NCBI GenBank assembly: GCA_947034895.1
Contig: OX344764.1
Coordinates: 38,380,935-38,444,934 of the forward strand
Reading direction: 5' to 3'
DNA length: 64,000 nt
Source of the DNA: Rhytidiadelphus loreus
Lineage: Eukaryota > Streptophyta > Bryopsida > Hypnales > Hylocomiaceae
Shown in pieces: positions 47,260 to 59,978 of this stretch. The notes under the pieces are model-generated. The model was not told the DNA's origin. It did no database searches and worked only from the letters and a program-made list of their open reading frames with translations. Both the position numbers and the translations under genes were made by a program. The first letter of the stretch is position 1. Each line of letters begins with the position of its first letter.

Positions 47260-49450
47260 TGTCACTTTGTCACACACGAAACAATAACAATTTTATAAGA
47301 AACATGTAGATTTGCTACCAAAAATACCTAGGAATATTGATGAAATGTACCTCACTTGTAAATGTTTCTAAGTGTTTGTTAACTTATAACCTAGGAATAT
47401 TGATGAAATGTACCTCACTTGTAAATGTTTCTAAGTGTTTGTTAACTTATAACCTAGGAATATTGATGAAATGTACCTCACTTGTAAATTAGGTAAACAA
47501 CATTAGCTATACAAGCTACATTTGAAGTTCTTTTCTAATTCAAAGTGCAAAGCTTAAAGTCATGAGAAGAAGCCAAGATAGATTGAATTGGATGATGGTA
47601 CTCTACATAGGATATGATGGAGTTTAAATTAATTAAGTACCAATACAAAAAGGCCTTTGAAAATCTTTATAAATTTTTTTGGAAGAATGTGTCAAATAAA
47701 TTCGGAAGTTGCAAAAAGAAAATGGTGAAAAAATTCAAAATAAGTGTTCATTTGGGATTTTGAAATTTAATAACAAAAAACCCCTTCAAATTCATAAAAT
47801 AAAAATTGTCTAAAAAGTCATCCAACCTAGTCATCAAAGTGAATTTAAGTACCTTCAAGTACTCAATTGGACCAAAGGAACTTGAATTCACTTTGCAATA
47901 GGCCAAATGGGTTTCAAGCGTACCAGGGATCAAACCTTCATCTCCACAATGACATAGTTAGTCTTGAATCAAGCGCTTTGATGCACCTGTTAAGAATAGA
48001 AAGGTATTTATAGAATAAAAACTATTGCAAGCTTGCAACTAGCAACGTAGAACAAGCCTATAGCCTATGAAGGGTGTTTGAGACATAAAAATGTGTATCT
48101 TTAAATTACTAAAAATTTGGAAGATTTAGTCCTTTGGAACCTTAAATTATGGTCAAATGACAATTTAAAATTCACTTTCGAACACTTTGAGTCAAAATTA
48201 AGGATTTTATATAACTCTTCAAATCTCCTAGAAAGTTCCACATCATCAAAAAAAACTTAGAAATGTACTTTTTGAATCATTTTCCATTTTTCCTATCTTC
48301 TATCCTTTCTCTATTTTCCAATCCACTTGTTCTTCAACGTCAAGCAAATGAAAGGGTTAATTAACCTTCTTCTATACTTCTTTTAGTTTTAGGTGAAAGG
48401 TATAGCCAAAGTGATGTTATTTTGAAGAGTTCACAAGAAACCATTTGAAGTTATAACAAATGACTCATTTTTTAGTTTTAGATTTTATCAAATATTATTG
48501 ATTAGATTCAAACAAATACATGTTATTATATAGAATTGTATATGTTATGGATTAGATCCAAACATAGCTAGGAATTCTTTAGGTTTAGGGTTAAATGTTT
48601 GTTAACCTATAACCTATAAATATTTATGAAAGGTACTTGTAGATTATTTAAAGGACATTGGCTATATAAACTACATTCTAACATAGATACAAGATACAAG
48701 ACTCAAGATACAAGACTCAAAAGCTTGAAAAGAAGGTAACAAAGTTTAAATTGAGTGATGTATAATGGTACTCTAAATGGGTGTGATAGTGTTTAAAGTA
48801 TTAATATAGAAGACCGTGCATCCTTTGAAAAACTTTTTAAAATCTATTTTAAAATTGAAAGTACATATCAAATAAATTAATAAATTGCAAAAGAAACCCA
48901 TGAAGAAATGGCCAAATAGATGCTCTTTGGGAATTTTGAAAAAAATTACAACAAAACCATCAATTTATTAAAAAAAATTCTAAAAGGTCCTCGGGCCTAT
49001 TCCAAGGTGCATTTAATTATCCTCAAATCCACAATTGGATCAAGAAAACTTGAATTCACCTTGTAATAGGCCGGAGGTGTTTCAAGTGCACTAGGTGGGA
49101 TCGAACCGTCGTCTCCAATTATTGACATAGTTAGTCATGAATTGGTAGACCACCCTGTGCGTTTCGATGCACTCGTTAGGATCAAAAAGATATTTATAGA
49201 ATAAAAATTGTCATCAATCCAATCCCAAGCCCATAGTCAATGCTTATGACAAAGAACAAGTCCATAGCCTTCAAGGATGCAAGGGGTATTTGTGACGTAA
49301 AATGTGTATAAGTTTAAGTGACTAAAAATCTGGAAGGTCTAGCCCAAGGAAACCCTAAATGGTGAAATGACAATTTAAAATTCACTTTTTAATAGTTTGA
49401 GCCAGAATTAAAGATTTGATATAACTCTTTAAATCTCCAAGTAAGTACCA
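47260..49450 (+). repeat. Two R1 units, copy at 47-49 kb
   Basis: Matches 28.1-30.2 kb along its length; units are about 47330-48370 and 48560-49450, with GGATCAAACC (about 47930) and GGATCGAACC (about 49102) sites. No gene. 49450-49787 continues with the partial repeat also seen at 16.74 and 30.19 kb. Confidence 0.75.
47331..47488 (+). repeat. Tandem 63-bp units, 2.5 copies
   Basis: GGAATATTGATGAAATGTAC starts at 47331, 47394 and 47457; the units are nearly identical. Other R1 copies have one, so this is a recent local expansion. Confidence 0.9.
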
Positions 49451-50280
49451 CCAAGGATTTTATAGGCAACTAAATGCCCAATTTCCTCAAAGAAAACAAA
49501 TGGGTAGCTTCAAATCTATAGAAAAAGATGGATAAATGTGTTAAAAAAATGCCAAACTATAATAATGGCCCTACACACTATTGCCACAATGTTTCCAAAA
49601 CCTCATTTCATCCATCACGCAAAGCGAACATACACAAAAATTGCATACAAAAATTACATACTCAAAATTGTAAACTCAAAATTGGTTTTCTTCAATTAAA
49701 CCCCCAAAATGAAGGAGGCAGAAAAAATTAAATGTTTGATGTTGTTTTCTAGAGCACTTTGATAGTATGCAAAAACGTGTTTGCTCATCGAGAGCTCATC
49801 ATCATGATGTGCATTTCATGGATTTCTGAATCCCTAATTCATGGCTACTGAGACTCTCATCACACTCGAAGACGCCATGAAGTTTGAGAGATTCGGAGTG
49901 GCGTGATGATAAGGGCCTCTTCACAGCGTAAAAAGCATAAGCAAGAATGTGTGCGCAAGCTTTCAAAAGGCCGCGTTACTGATCCAACAGAGCGAAAATC
50001 ATTCAAGGAACCCAGATTGAAGAGTGCTTGTTATCTATACAACTCTCCTCAACCTCCACATCTGGTTGCACCTTCCATAAGATAAGGGCATCATTCTACA
50101 CAAGGCCAAGAATCAGTACAAACCCAAAGGATGTCATAGTACAAAATACTCTCTCTACAGTTCGAATGCTCCAGTGACGTACTCGTTTTGCTATGTTTTC
50201 TCACACATCTTCTTTCAGACCGGGCACTTCAACTTCAAGAACGCAGAAGATGACTGATCAGAATTGTTCGAAAGTTCAGA

Positions 50281-50640
50281 ATTGTAGATCATGAAAGACT
50301 CTGTAGCTGAAAACAGAATAGTCGATCATCTTGGAACAAACGAGGGTGAAGAGCATTCAATACAAAAGCTGCCAAAAATGCACTACTATTACAAAACTTG
50401 TACAACCTTTCAACAGAGTGAAAATCATTCAAAACCCAGAAGAAACCCCGACGACTGTTCTTGTGATCCACACAACCCTCCTCAGCGTCCACATCCTATT
50501 ACAACTTACATAAAAGAAGGGCATCGAAGTACATGTAGATCATGAAGACCCTAGAGTTGAATAAAGAATGTTCTTTCGAACTTGATAATCTTGGGAAAAA
50601 CAATGAGGAGGAGCACTCTATACAAACAAGAAGCAGTGGA
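50281..50640 (-). repeat. Imperfect duplication in the SDR 3' region
   Basis: TGTAGATCATGAAAGAC ... GAGCATTCAATACAAAAG (50285-50370) is echoed by TGTAGATCATGAAGAC ... GAGCACTCTATACAAACAAG (50534-50632). A related block at 50030-50100 (CTCCTCAACCTCCACATC, AAGGGCATC) is echoed at 50470-50525. The 3' flank of the gene thus contains at least two rounds of tandem duplication. Confidence 0.7.
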
Positions 50641-50649
50641 ATTGCACCA

Positions 50650-52855
50650 TTAAAACGACATCTCTCCACGGCACTTAGCTGCCCAGAACTTGCCGTGAGG
50701 GTAGCTCTCGGGCGGATGAAGAGCCAGCCAAACCCCGGTCATGGCCCCTTCTTCCACCGAATGGCCTTGGCCGCCAGTCATGGAGGTTCGGGTGTAGCCA
50801 GGAGTGAAGCTGTTCACGTACACTTTCGGCCCGGCTTCACGACCGGAGCTCATCATTTCACGAGCCAGAACGCTCATGTACCCGTTCACGGCCATCTTGG
50901 AGATGCAGTAGCTGGGCGACCAGCCGCCTTTGAGCCACCCTCCTGGACCCTTGCCGGTCTTCTTCTCTTCCAAAAACGCCTCCACAAACTCGTCCACCTT
51001 CTCTTCTGTGAGTTCATCTCGCTTTGCAAGCTCCTTCCCATAGTGGTTCCGAAGTGCCTGGCAAAGTGAAGATAGAAAATCAACACACGCACTTCCACAG
51101 CTAGTGAAGGCAAAATTCAAATGCAGCAGTTTCTTTATGTCTTCACAGCATAACATAGAGTACTTTCGGAGTTGAATGTGAGAATTCACTATATGACTCC
51201 ATCGTAGATGGCAACCAAAAAAAAGAGACAAAAAAACTTAACAGTCACTTTAGAGAGCATATGTGGTAGTCAGCGAGTGACGAGCAAAGCCGGTCTTCTT
51301 TCTGTAGCTTTTGGGTACCTCACATCCAGGATGAGCCCAGGATTACAAAAATTACAGAAACGGATTCCGTTTCCAAGGGCGTTCAAAGCAACTCCTCAAA
51401 GATGTTAATACGGTTTTATGGTTGCAGTCACTGCCACAACTACAATGACTCAATCCATGCTCAAATCACATTTGTTGCATATTCTTCCTAATTCTTGTAA
51501 CTTCCAAGGAAAATATTACTTAACATTTTAATAGCGCTCACTCGGAGGCTCATAACATTCTTGAGTAGTGCAAAGACCAATAGCTCATTCCCTTACAGAG
51601 CTCTCACTTCTTCGAAGTGAACTCAACTATAAAAAACCAGGTGTCAAAGATTCCTCTTTCATGCCAATTTGGACGGTACTCTAGAACGTTATGCCTGAAT
51701 TTTATGAAACCCCCAATGCGCACACCCCTTTTTGCAAAGGAACACCACCATCGCCTCACAAGTCAAGCAGACAAGACAAAACAAACACCAGCCTTAATGT
51801 TTAGATTAGCAAGGCATATAATCCCTGTCTACGAATCTTTCGGAACTCTTCTAGAGCTCCATTAAATAGCATTTACAAAGATTAAGAACAATCGAAGGAG
51901 GAGAGGAGAGAGAAAGAGCGCATACTTGCAGTTGACCCAATTCAGAAGAAACGATGATGACGCGGGGACCTGCTGGTGAGGGTCGAAGAATCGGAAGTAG
52001 TGCTTTCGTAACATTCTTCACCCCGTAGTAATTTGTCTGTAACGTTGTAACCACTGTCTCTGAAGTTTCATCGCGGCTTAAATACCCTGCGTTGTTTATC
52101 TGCACCAAAATGTCACCTCTATGTTACCACAATACCGCTCTCATCATACACCACAGTAGCCACTTCGCAATACAGATAGGATATTATTGATTAAGGTAGA
52201 GGATACTAAAACCATTCGAACCTAATCCCGTCTCCTGTTACCAACATCAAACTCCCAATTCCAATCAACAATTTCCCAGTGTTTGAATGATTGCATATGA
52301 AATTATCCAGTACATTGAGCGATAAAAAAATTAATTTCGAGAGGGTTTGGCTCTTGTAACACCCAAAAGGATCTCCCAACCCTACCAAAATATCGGCACC
52401 GCCGTAAGTCTCCTCTAGCCACTTGGCGAAGGCTGTCGCAGACTCTTCACTGCAAACATCAAGCGGGTGAAACGCAATGCGATCCGACCCAACCTCCCTT
52501 CTCAAAGCCTCCACTGCCTTTCTTCCACGAGTATCATCCCGCGCTGTCATCACAGTAGTGAGGCCATTTCGTGCAATCTGCTTCGAAATCTCGTACCCCA
52601 CGCCTTTGTTCGAGCCCGTGATGACTGCCACAGTGTTCGCTGACCACCACCTGCACGCAAATTCCACAGCAAATCAAACTGTGCAATTGTTGTGGCAATT
52701 CGACAAGCGGTTGTAATCAGTACAGCACGCGGTTGTAATCAAGCTATTGTTGCAATTCTACAAGTCTCGCTTCAACGCAACCTGAAGTTCCCGTTTCGCA
52801 CTGCAAACTCACACCCTAAAAATATGGAGTACCTCATTTCAGCTGCTCCCACCAT
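50650..52855 (-). CDS. Short-chain dehydrogenase/reductase, carbonyl-reductase-like (four exons, 289 aa)
   Basis: A cytosolic NAD(P)H-dependent SDR of the plant group that includes neomenthol dehydrogenase, salutaridine reductase and carbonyl-reductase-like enzymes; the substrate cannot be told from sequence. Exons are 52855-52833, 52650-52386, 52099-51926 and 51057-50650 (870 nt), all introns GT-AG. Cofactor motif TGSNKGVG at residues 19-26, TAR after beta-2 (NADP preference), NNAG at 98-101, serines of VSSELGQ at 147-148, and the catalytic Y204xxxK208 in SYCISKMAVNGY. The roughly 50 residues between the serine and YxxxK form the insertion typical of monomeric carbonyl-reductase-like SDRs. 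The first exon has only 23 coding nt. The first ATG (MVGAAEM) is chosen, since an in-frame TAG lies upstream and the next ATG is M7. WWS before the cofactor motif is common in this plant group. A broken duplicate lies at 30.5-34.5 kb. Confidence 0.92.
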
Positions 52856-55041
52856 TGCCAATCCTCCACGAGCTTCTGAAATCCGTCCAACCCAACCCAG
52901 CTAGCAGAAATGCTAAACCCGAAGTGAAATTGACGATTATATTGGGCGGATTGGAGAGAACTCTGGAGAGAATTTTTCGAGGAATTTGAGTTTTTTGTTC
53001 TGCTGTAGGCGAATTGCTTTTAGATTTGGAGGTTTGGAGGCTTTCGGCATCGTTTGAGGAAAGGTCTGCGGACGTTTCCCATGAATTGGTGCTGAAAAAG
53101 GAAAGACACTTGTTGCTTTCGTAGTTCCACGCAACGCCCGTCTGTGTGTCTTCGAGAATGAGACACCTAACTAGTAACTGCAACTTCACTAACGTGGCCC
53201 TCGGAAAGCAATTCACACTCTGGGAACATGCTCTTTGTTGTTGGGAACAAATGCAGGGAAAAAGGAAGGAGGGTTTTTTCAATGGTGCCCAATGTCTTAG
53301 GCACTTGGTGGATCACACTATATTTTTTATTTCTAAATTCTATAGAAATTAGAGATTTGGGGTTTTAGGGAATTTTTTGTTGTTGAAAAAAATAGGAAGA
53401 AAAAATGCATCTTGTCAGCATCTATTGATAGGATTCTTCTAATTTGAAAGTATGAGGTCCAAATTTTGTTTGCAAAAAGTGTAGGGCCGTATGAGGTCCT
53501 TAGAAAGAGGAGGCTCGGGTAGGGATTCTTTTTTTTCATTTAGTTTGAGCAATGCAAAAAACGATCTTTAGTGGAGTGATGCAGTTTTTTACACCTATAA
53601 AAATGGAAAAAAACAAAAACAAAACATGAAAAATGAGGTTGAAACGTAAAGTATTCATCCCAAAGAATGTATTCATCCAAAAAAGAGTGATATTGACTTT
53701 AGAATATGTAGAAAATAAGTGATTTCAATATTTGAAAATAGAATAATATATTACCTAATATTCCTTCTAAAAAAATTGCATCTCTTTTGAGCAAAATAGG
53801 GCTCAAAATATCTATCATATCTCTTTTGAGCAAAAGATTGCTAATAAACACATTGGGCTAGGACCTCCCTTATAGTAGTCCTATGATATATTATTCTTAA
53901 CCTTTGATGATAAAATTTGGAAATTTGGAATTCATATTTGAAACTGAACAAGATCCCCTAAAGTGGCTAGAAGAGGTCAAAAAATGCAAAATTAATGGCC
54001 CAAAATAAAGGTAGGTTTTTAATCTATGCTATTGTGTCAGGGCAAGAAAAAAATTTGTTGTTGTGAAGGGCTCGTAGGCCTAGAATGATGAAATCTAAAA
54101 GGAGGATATGTTTTTGTTTTCTTGGTGTTTTGGGGGGGGAGAGGGTGCGGGGGGAGAGGGTGCGGGGGGAAAGTGTTGAAATCAATCTTCATTGGAGTCA
54201 TGAAGATCTTTACATATGTAGATATAGATGAATACGCAACTTGTAGATTAAAAGTCATTATTGATTCAAACTCAAATATGTTCATCCAAAATGGAGCGAT
54301 ATTCTTTGTACATTTTGTAGCAATTGGGCAATTTCATTCATTGTAAGAGAAAGATTGTTCATAAATTGTCAAGTACCCTCCCTTCCAAAACTATTGCTTT
54401 TGAGTTGTAAATTGTCACCCCTTTGGAAAACCTTTTAGAGTTATAACAAATTGTTGACTATTCTTTACATACATGAACAAAGGGCTTTGATGGAACGCAA
54501 AAAAGTCCAAAGAAGTTTGCCTTTGATTTTTTTATAAAGAAATGTGTGTCCCTTGATCTTCCAAATCAATGGTTAAGATTTATTAGGAGACAATTGGTTG
54601 TTTTCAATAATAGACTTGCTATTTAGGCAACAATTTCAAGGTTGGATGTACCAAGTCAAGGATTCTACAAAGGTAGAACTATCAAAAAACATTCTATAAG
54701 CTTGGTGTGCACAAATGAAATCAATATTACAATTAAAGATTTCATTTTTTTTGTGAAAGAAAAATCATTATTTTTCCCAAAAAAAATATTTTTTTTAGAC
54801 ATTTTTTGAATTTCAAAGTCAAAACTACAAGAAATCTTAAAATGTCATATAGGTGCACCTTTGAATTGTCTTTATAAAGACTCAAAAACTATTCTTTAAA
54901 GATTTTATTAGTGACAACCAATTTAATTCAATTTTTGCTATGCACGTAGTGGCATATTCACTCATATTTTTTGTGCCACTCCTATCATTTTTTCATCCCC
55001 CTATGGTAGAAGTATCACCTTATGGTAGAAGTGATACAAAA
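52856..55041. other. SDR 5' flank and AT-rich DNA
   Basis: 52856-53350 is less AT-rich and is presumably the SDR promoter and 5' UTR; no specific element is placed. Beyond it I see no gene. Confidence 0.5.
54132..54169 (+). repeat. G-rich tandem repeat, quadruplex-prone
   Basis: Five G runs of 3 to 8 bases separated by AGA or TGC, from a 15-bp unit GGGGGGAGAGGGTGC repeated about 2.5 times, inside otherwise AT-rich DNA. Confidence 0.88.
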
Positions 55042-55252
55042 TAAGGTAGGAGAACTTTTAGTGACCATTTATTTTCAACTTCAAAAATTCATGACTAATT
55101 GCACAAAGCTTCCAAAGATATGAAACAACTCAGATTAGATGCCAATTTCATTTGTTTTTTAAAATAAATTACTAGAAAATATTCCAAAAAGTCAAACCTC
55201 CCCAAATTAATTATCAGCTAATATATGGACACTTTATGGACCTCCTACCTTA
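55042..55252. mobile_element. MITE of the TAAGGTAGGAGG family, 211 bp
   Basis: Left end TAAGGTAGGAGAAC, right end GGACCTCCTACCTTA. The interior matches 32890-33060, for example TATGAAACAACTCAGATTAG. Confidence 0.7.
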
Positions 55253-57235
55253 GTATCCTCTACTTGATTCTTTGTCATCACACAACTTGTGATTTAATCC
55301 AAGAAAAATTAAAATACTATGATGCTATTTGAATTCAAGCTTACATAATAATGTATAACTTTGCAATAGTCTTCCCCATGTTGAGGAGGTATTATGCTTT
55401 GCTAAATGCCTCAAAATAACTTACCAATTAATTCAAGGATCAGGGCTAACTGAGGAACCACATAAGATGATTTTGTTCATTGTAAGGGCCCCATTTCAAG
55501 GATGCAAAAGGGACCCTACCTCATTGGTAAAGAATATTATGTAAGGTAACCACGCCGAAAATCGACAACTCTTGAGAAACAACCCCTACTTTTGAAGAGA
55601 AACTAAATAGGGAGGATATCTAAAATGGTTAGCAATAGAAGGACGACTATAAAGTGGAGTTGGGGGCCATTTGAAGTAGTGAACAATTCTATTTGTAGTA
55701 CTATGGAAGTGGCAATCTTTCAAGTATTCAATTTTGGGCACACTTTCTTTTGTTTTAACTTCTTTTCTATGACAAATATTGACACTACTAGTGCCATTTC
55801 TTAATATGCATCAAATGGATTTTGGCATCACCTACATTAGTCTCCTACACCTTGTATTTGTTTGAAAATTTGTAACTAATTCACAATTAATGCTTCCAAA
55901 AATCATAGAACCACTTGCATTTTGATTCATAGTGCTTTACCAATGTGCAAAAATTGTTGATCATTAGAGTTAATTGTAAAGTATGTGCAATGAAGTTAGA
56001 GAAAAATACAAGACAAAATTCTTTGGAGTACCAAAACTAGGATCTAATAGAGTTTGGTGCTATTTGTATTATCCTTAGTTAAACCTTCCCTAGACACCAA
56101 TGCTACAATTCGGAACAATCTTTACAATTAACGTTATTTTCTACATCATATTAGTTAGTCCATAGAGCTTATTTGTGTGATTTTAGGTTTAAGCTTAATT
56201 ACGTAAACTAAAAATATGTTCCAACTTGGTCTTAGTAGGATTCTTAGAATGCAATATTAGTTGTAGGATTTACAACTTACACATTCTCACCTACATTCTT
56301 TGGTATCCACCAAACCTACATAGCATGTGATGTAGCATGGAGATAGAAGAGGTTTACAGTCATTATCTTCTTGAAAACCATGAGGTATATTGTTGTTAGA
56401 AGATGCTTATTTATTTCAAGAAATTAAGATTGAAGAGATTGCGGGTGTTCTCATGTAAACTATCATGATGATGACCTATTTTCAACCACTTAAGCAATTC
56501 AACCTATTTGTGGTATGGGGAAGGTCAAAGAATTCTTCTTCTATGTAGAGAAATAGATTTAAAAGGATTTCATAATTTTTGACATTTTTTCCCTTAAAAA
56601 TAAAATTATCATTAATTTTTTTGCGAAGATTCTATTTGTTCCATTCTCGATTTATAGGCAAATCAATTTCCAACTATAGGTTGCTTACAAAACCAATGTA
56701 GGTGATCATTGTGACTTTCAGTGTACATGTTGTGATCATTTTCTGCTTTCAATGTAGTACACCTCTTGGACATGTTTGTTGTTCCTATTGACCATCTTGT
56801 ATGTGAGTTGGCACCTACAATACAACTAATTAAAAATGGAAGAGTCTAAAGTAGTATGCTCTAAAAGTATCTATCTTTTTGAAACCACTATCTATTTTTA
56901 GATGGAGAATGGAGATGGGGTGATCCTTAAATGGACCACTTTAACAATTGAATGCATGAAGGAAAAATTATTTTTCTATTGCAAGAGCCAATCATTGTCT
57001 TTGATTTTCGCACGTCTCTTTAAAAGTTGCAAGTGAATAGATTTTGGAAGACCTGTGGTTACAAATAGGTGCCTATGCCCTGAATCTTTGAAAATTTATA
57101 AGTAATTCAAAAATGCTTGGAAAAATACAAAACCACTTGTGTTAGCTTCCACATCTATTTATTTTTGTTGAAAAATGATTTAAAAATAATTATATCCATA
57201 AAAGCCTATGAAAAAGGTGGACTAACCCTTAAGTA
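55253..57235. other. AT-rich intergenic DNA, no gene seen
   Basis: Only degenerate fragments of the TAAGGTAGGAGG MITE family (around 55840 and 57050-57150) are recognised. Confidence 0.5.
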
Positions 57236-58157
57236 AACCCTATAGTTCCTTGACTATGTTATCACCAAGAACATTAAAAAACTGCCATTTCTAATACAAG
57301 TACCAAATTTTTGAAAAATATCATTTTCGAACACATGTAACCATAGGATCTTGTAGTATGCTAGATTGAAAAGATGTAGAAAAAATTTCAGAAATTTCCG
57401 CTATGTAGATTGCAAGATATTAACATTTGAAGTGACTTTTTCTGGCCCTATGAAAAAACGGGCAGCTGCACTTCACAAGGTCACATCTGCATGAAAAAAA
57501 TTCCAAAATGGTAGTGTTTCTTTGGACTCATTCTTCAAGGCAAGTTGTCTACATACTTGAAAATTTTCAAATCATTTGGAATTGTACAACATACATGAAA
57601 AAAATAGTAAGTAGAAAGATGTAGAGAATGATTCAAAATACTAAATTGTTAACAATTTAGTTATGGAATTAAAAAATGTCAATCCCAATGGTTGTAATGT
57701 TGTAATAAACAATCTACACCCCACATTTTTATTTTTTTACCAAAATATTGAAAATTGAGTTAAATAAAGGACTTCATAGTTTATTTTAGAGTAAAGTATC
57801 TATAACTACCCACAAACTAAAACACCTCATAACTTTTGACTCATTGATCAAAATGGAATGATTCAAAGCTTTCTATGGATGTATAAATCTAGAAAACCAA
57901 TTTCAATTTTTTATTTATGAAAAAAGTGATTTTTTCAGATCTGCCTAAATTGCCCGAGTTGAGAAACAAACTACACTCATATTAGGCTATAACTTTTGAC
58001 TCATATTTCCAAATGTCTTGGAAATTTAGTGCATGTGAAAGATATCCTTGTCCACACCTTCTATTAAAACTTGAGCTCAAAACTTGGAAATCTCTAGTCA
58101 CATGTACTTGCCTAAAATTTATATATTGCCAAAAAACGCAACTTGGTCCTTTAAGGG
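57236..58157 (+). mobile_element. piggyBac-type MITE, decayed, 922 bp
   Basis: Same orientation and body as 26401-27327 (GGGCAGCTGCACTTCACAAG, ATTTCAG then TTCCGCTATGTAGATTGCAA). Ends CCCTTAAGTAAACC and inverted CCCTTAAAGGACC. Flanks CTAA and ATAA are decayed versions of TTAA. Confidence 0.8.
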
Positions 58158-59276
58158 ATAAATGGTTGCTTTTAGAACATACTACTTTAAACTACAAGAA
58201 TGGGTTTACATTTAGAAATACTTGAGCCTTGTAGGGCCCATAAATTAGGAGCACAGACTATTGTAGGCAAAAATTAGACGGGCTTGACATTGTAAAATAA
58301 AAAATATTGAAATTATTTAATAAGCATCTCACATAGATTTGACCGTCACTTTTGTTGTGAGAGTATAAAAATGTACACACAATCTCTTTATACACGTGGG
58401 ATGGTAGGAGGTAAAACAATTCTTGTAGAATATGTAAATTAGGATTGATAGAAGCTCAACATCTCATATCTAGTTAAGTCAAAAGTATAAATTGTGTTCA
58501 ATGTAGAATTTCAGACCTCATTTGGCACAGTAGAATAACTTTTTCCAAGAAACTTTGAACTATGAAAAGTTGTTAAAATCAAGCTAAATTTCATCTCCAA
58601 ATTTCTTTTTGTAATTTTGAGTCTCCAAAAAATATTTATGGACCAAATTTACAGAGAATGTTTGAAAATGTCAAAGAAAATGTCCCTTCCAACCCCTCTC
58701 TTAATTTTGTCCCTGACTTTTGATTAGAGGCTCAAAATCACAAAAAAAAAATTGGAGATTAAAGTTAACTTGATTTATCAACTTCAAAGTTTCTTGAAAA
58801 GAGTCATTCTACTATGCCAAAATGTGGTCTAAAGTTCTACATTGAACACAATCTTAACATTTTGACAATGAGCAGTCAAGCTTTCACCTTCAAATTGTCC
58901 CATACCTTTTGAAGATTCAAGATGGAAAATGAATTTATTATAAAAACAACTCTCTCCACCCATTGTTTAGTGCACATATGTGGCAACAAATTATATTGAT
59001 GTCTTTTCCAATATTTGGACTTTCTTTACAATTAATCTTTTTAGGATTTGGTAAGGTGACTTGTTAATTTTCAAAATCATTTACACTTTGAGATTTTGAA
59101 TTTTTTTTGCTAAAGTTGATCTTTGGCTACCAAATGTGTAGTCCCTCTGGACAACTGAAGAAGTATTAGCCATGTGTGAATTGCACCTATCTTAATTAAA
59201 AAACGCTTACAACAATTTTGAACCTAAATTTATGTAAAAAAAAGATTATTTCCTTGTTATGCAGAAGTTTTATCTT
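58158..59276. other. AT-rich intergenic DNA, no gene seen
   Basis: An inverted block pair is visible at about 58505-58640 and 58735-58860 (for example CATTTGGCACAGTAGAATAA against TTCTACTATGCCAAAATGTG), so this is probably one more short foldback element. Nothing else is recognised. Confidence 0.5.
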
Positions 59277-59280
59277 TTAA

Positions 59281-59504
59281 CCCTTAAGTGACGAGCTAGT
59301 CACTATGAAAATCAATTGTTTTGGAACCTTGTGAATTGTTGGCTTAAAAACATGCAAAGGCACTCATTAGAAGTCAAACTATTATAGAAGACATTCCTTT
59401 TTCACACAAAATTTGGAGGACGAATAGTTGCACTTCTGTCCCACACAAAAAGATTCTTTGTCATTCATCGGCCGCCGGAAAATGTCCTCAACGTCATTTA
59501 TGGG
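59281..59504. mobile_element. Short TTAA-flanked MITE, 224 bp
   Basis: TTAA at 59277-59280 and 59505-59508 frames CCCTTAAGTGACG and, inverted, CCCATAAATGACG. The ends resemble those of the 920-bp family, the body does not. Confidence 0.72.
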
Positions 59505-59564
59505 TTAAGACATGGAGTTTGCAAACACCAAGGTGGGAATGGACTCTTTATTCAAGATGCTGGG

Positions 59565-59978
59565 TAAGGTAGGAGGCTGTGAAACAGTGCGGGCATTAAG
59601 AATGGCTCCTATAAATGGTTGTGAAATGGTGCATCTAAAGTTCTGAAATTGACCAGTACATTCATTGAATGAACCAAGGAAGAAAACATTATTAATTGGA
59701 AGAGCCAATCATTCTCTGTGTTTTCTCCATTTTTATTTAGAATTGCAAGTGAACCATTCATGAAAGATCTAGGGTCACAAATAGGGACCTATGACCCAAC
59801 TCGTTTGAAAATTGATAAGTAATTCAAAAATCTCTGGAAAAATATGAAACCACTTGGGTTAGATTCCTCATCAATTTCTCTTTGTCTGGAAAATGAGCTA
59901 AAAATATTCCCGTCCAAAGAAATACACGGAAAAGGCAGACCAGCCCTTAGGTGCACCATTTCTGAGCCTCCTACCTTA
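59565..59978. mobile_element. MITE of the TAAGGTAGGAGG family, 414 bp
   Basis: Ends TAAGGTAGGAGGCT and inverted TAAGGTAGGAGGCT (AGCCTCCTACCTTA), an exact 14-bp match. The interior holds GAAACCACTTGGGTTAGAT as in related copies. A plus-strand frame 59844-60074 over its right half is not taken as a gene. Confidence 0.72.
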
